Assembly (NCBI RefSeq): GCF_002860125.1
Contig: NZ_PGVA01000065.1
Span: 1-36,263, forward strand
Source of the DNA: Bacillus canaveralius
Lineage (GTDB): Bacteria > Bacillota > Bacilli > Bacillales > Cytobacillaceae
DNA length: 36,263 bases
Direction: 5' to 3'
In this document: positions 35,872-36,263 of the stretch, one piece after another
How the letters are laid out: each line of letters begins with the position of its first letter
Position numbering within the stretch: position 1 is the first letter of the stretch
The notes under the pieces: model-generated
Databases searched by the model: none
What the model saw: the letters and a program-made list of their open reading frames with translations, nothing else
Told to the model about the DNA's origin: nothing
Translations under genes and position numbers: made by a program

Positions 35872-36173
35872 TGCTGGGTAATATTTTTTAATTATCAGGA
35901 GCTATAGTTACACTTGTTTTAATACTTTCATTAAATCCTGAGTTTGAATGGCGGAAAATGTTTAAATTTAAAGAAAAGCCTACACCTAGACAGGAACTTT
36001 ATAGGATGGTTGAACAAAGGATATACGCACTAGTTGGAGCATTTTTAATTGTAATTGGTTACATATTGGCAACACTTAATATAGACTTCTCTACAACCAT
36101 TTTAATTAATACTGCAAAAGTACTACTTATATTGTATGGTTTGTCATTTTTTCTAAGCATTTGTTTTCTCTAA
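35871..36173 (+). pseudogene. Two-helix membrane protein gene with an in-frame TAA at codon 7
   Basis: AAAAGGAG lies about 9 nt before the ATG at 35871. The frame hits TAA at 35889-35891, then continues open for 93 codons. It has hydrophobic segments SGAIVTLVLILSL and ALVGAFLIVIGYILATLNI, with a cytoplasmic basic loop FKFKEKPTPRQELYRM between them, and ends with a third hydrophobic stretch. The ATG at 35958 could restart a 71-aa protein, but has no strong ribosome site. After the stop another frame continues (SKINKGHFIRAFTSVAQKIY) up to 36258, so a second lesion near 36160 is possible. It is not a recognised family. Confidence 0.5.
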
Positions 36174-36263
36174 GATTAATAAAGGTCATTTTATACGTGC
36201 TTTCACTAGCGTTGCACAAAAAATCTATGAAAAAGTCAAGGGTGAAAAAATGGAATAAAAATC

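Noticed and set aside
36174-36258. Independent gene at the right end
   Set aside because: The open frame has no ATG, GTG or TTG start in this stretch; it is better viewed as a possible frameshifted tail of the preceding broken membrane protein gene.

Overview
The window is an origin-proximal chromosome segment from an endospore-forming member of the Bacillaceae. Gene order is close to the B. subtilis soj-spo0J to rlmH arc: soj, spo0J, yyaC, yyzM, yyaE, ychF, rpsF-ssb-rpsR, yybS-gdpP-rplI, dnaC (replicative helicase), purA, a Lys-Glu-Asp-Phe tRNA cluster, walRKHIJ, htrA, yyzF, rlmH. Three perfect parS sites and a cluster of six DnaA-box-like sequences fit a position near oriC. The DUF1256 spore protein YyaC points to a spore former.

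Region 1 (about 1-8.2 kb) holds the ParAB partition operon, a DUF554 membrane protein, a convergent yyaC, an MscS channel with DUF951 yyzM, a molybdopterin oxidoreductase and the YchF ATPase. Region 2 (8.2-9.6 kb) is the rpsF-ssb-rpsR operon. It has an extended -10 promoter and a leader that looks like the S6:S18 autoregulatory motif. Region 3 (9.6-16.5 kb) holds a small orphan gene, yybS-gdpP-rplI, the replicative helicase, and purA preceded by an inverted pair of PurBoxes. Region 4 (16.6-17.4 kb) holds four tRNA genes. Between tRNA-Asp and tRNA-Phe lie tandem 136-bp repeats that begin with the 5' 26 nt of tRNA-Phe and can close into a different, tRNA-like cloverleaf. This is the least explained structure in the window. 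Region 5 (17.4-27.3 kb) holds a secreted LysM-G5-M23 peptidase, the complete WalRK two-component operon with its WalH/WalI regulators and WalJ, the HtrA protease, a CxxH/CxxC mini-protein and rlmH.

Region 6 (27.3 kb to the end) is accessory DNA placed directly after rlmH, the gene whose 3' end serves as the SCC attachment site in staphylococci. It is visibly more AT-rich. It carries a four-gene Wadjet (Jet) SMC anti-plasmid operon in the order jetD-jetA-jetB-jetC. The operon has one good promoter whose spacer holds a perfect 12-bp palindrome. It is followed by a 54-aa ribbon-helix-helix protein that could be its regulator, and by small, apparently decayed genes with in-frame stop codons. No recombinase and no second att site are visible, so the island's right boundary lies outside the window.

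The core genes deal with replication, segregation, ribosome and cell-wall homeostasis. The Wadjet island adds defence against small circular DNA. All assignments come from reading the sequence and remembered family features; no database search was run.
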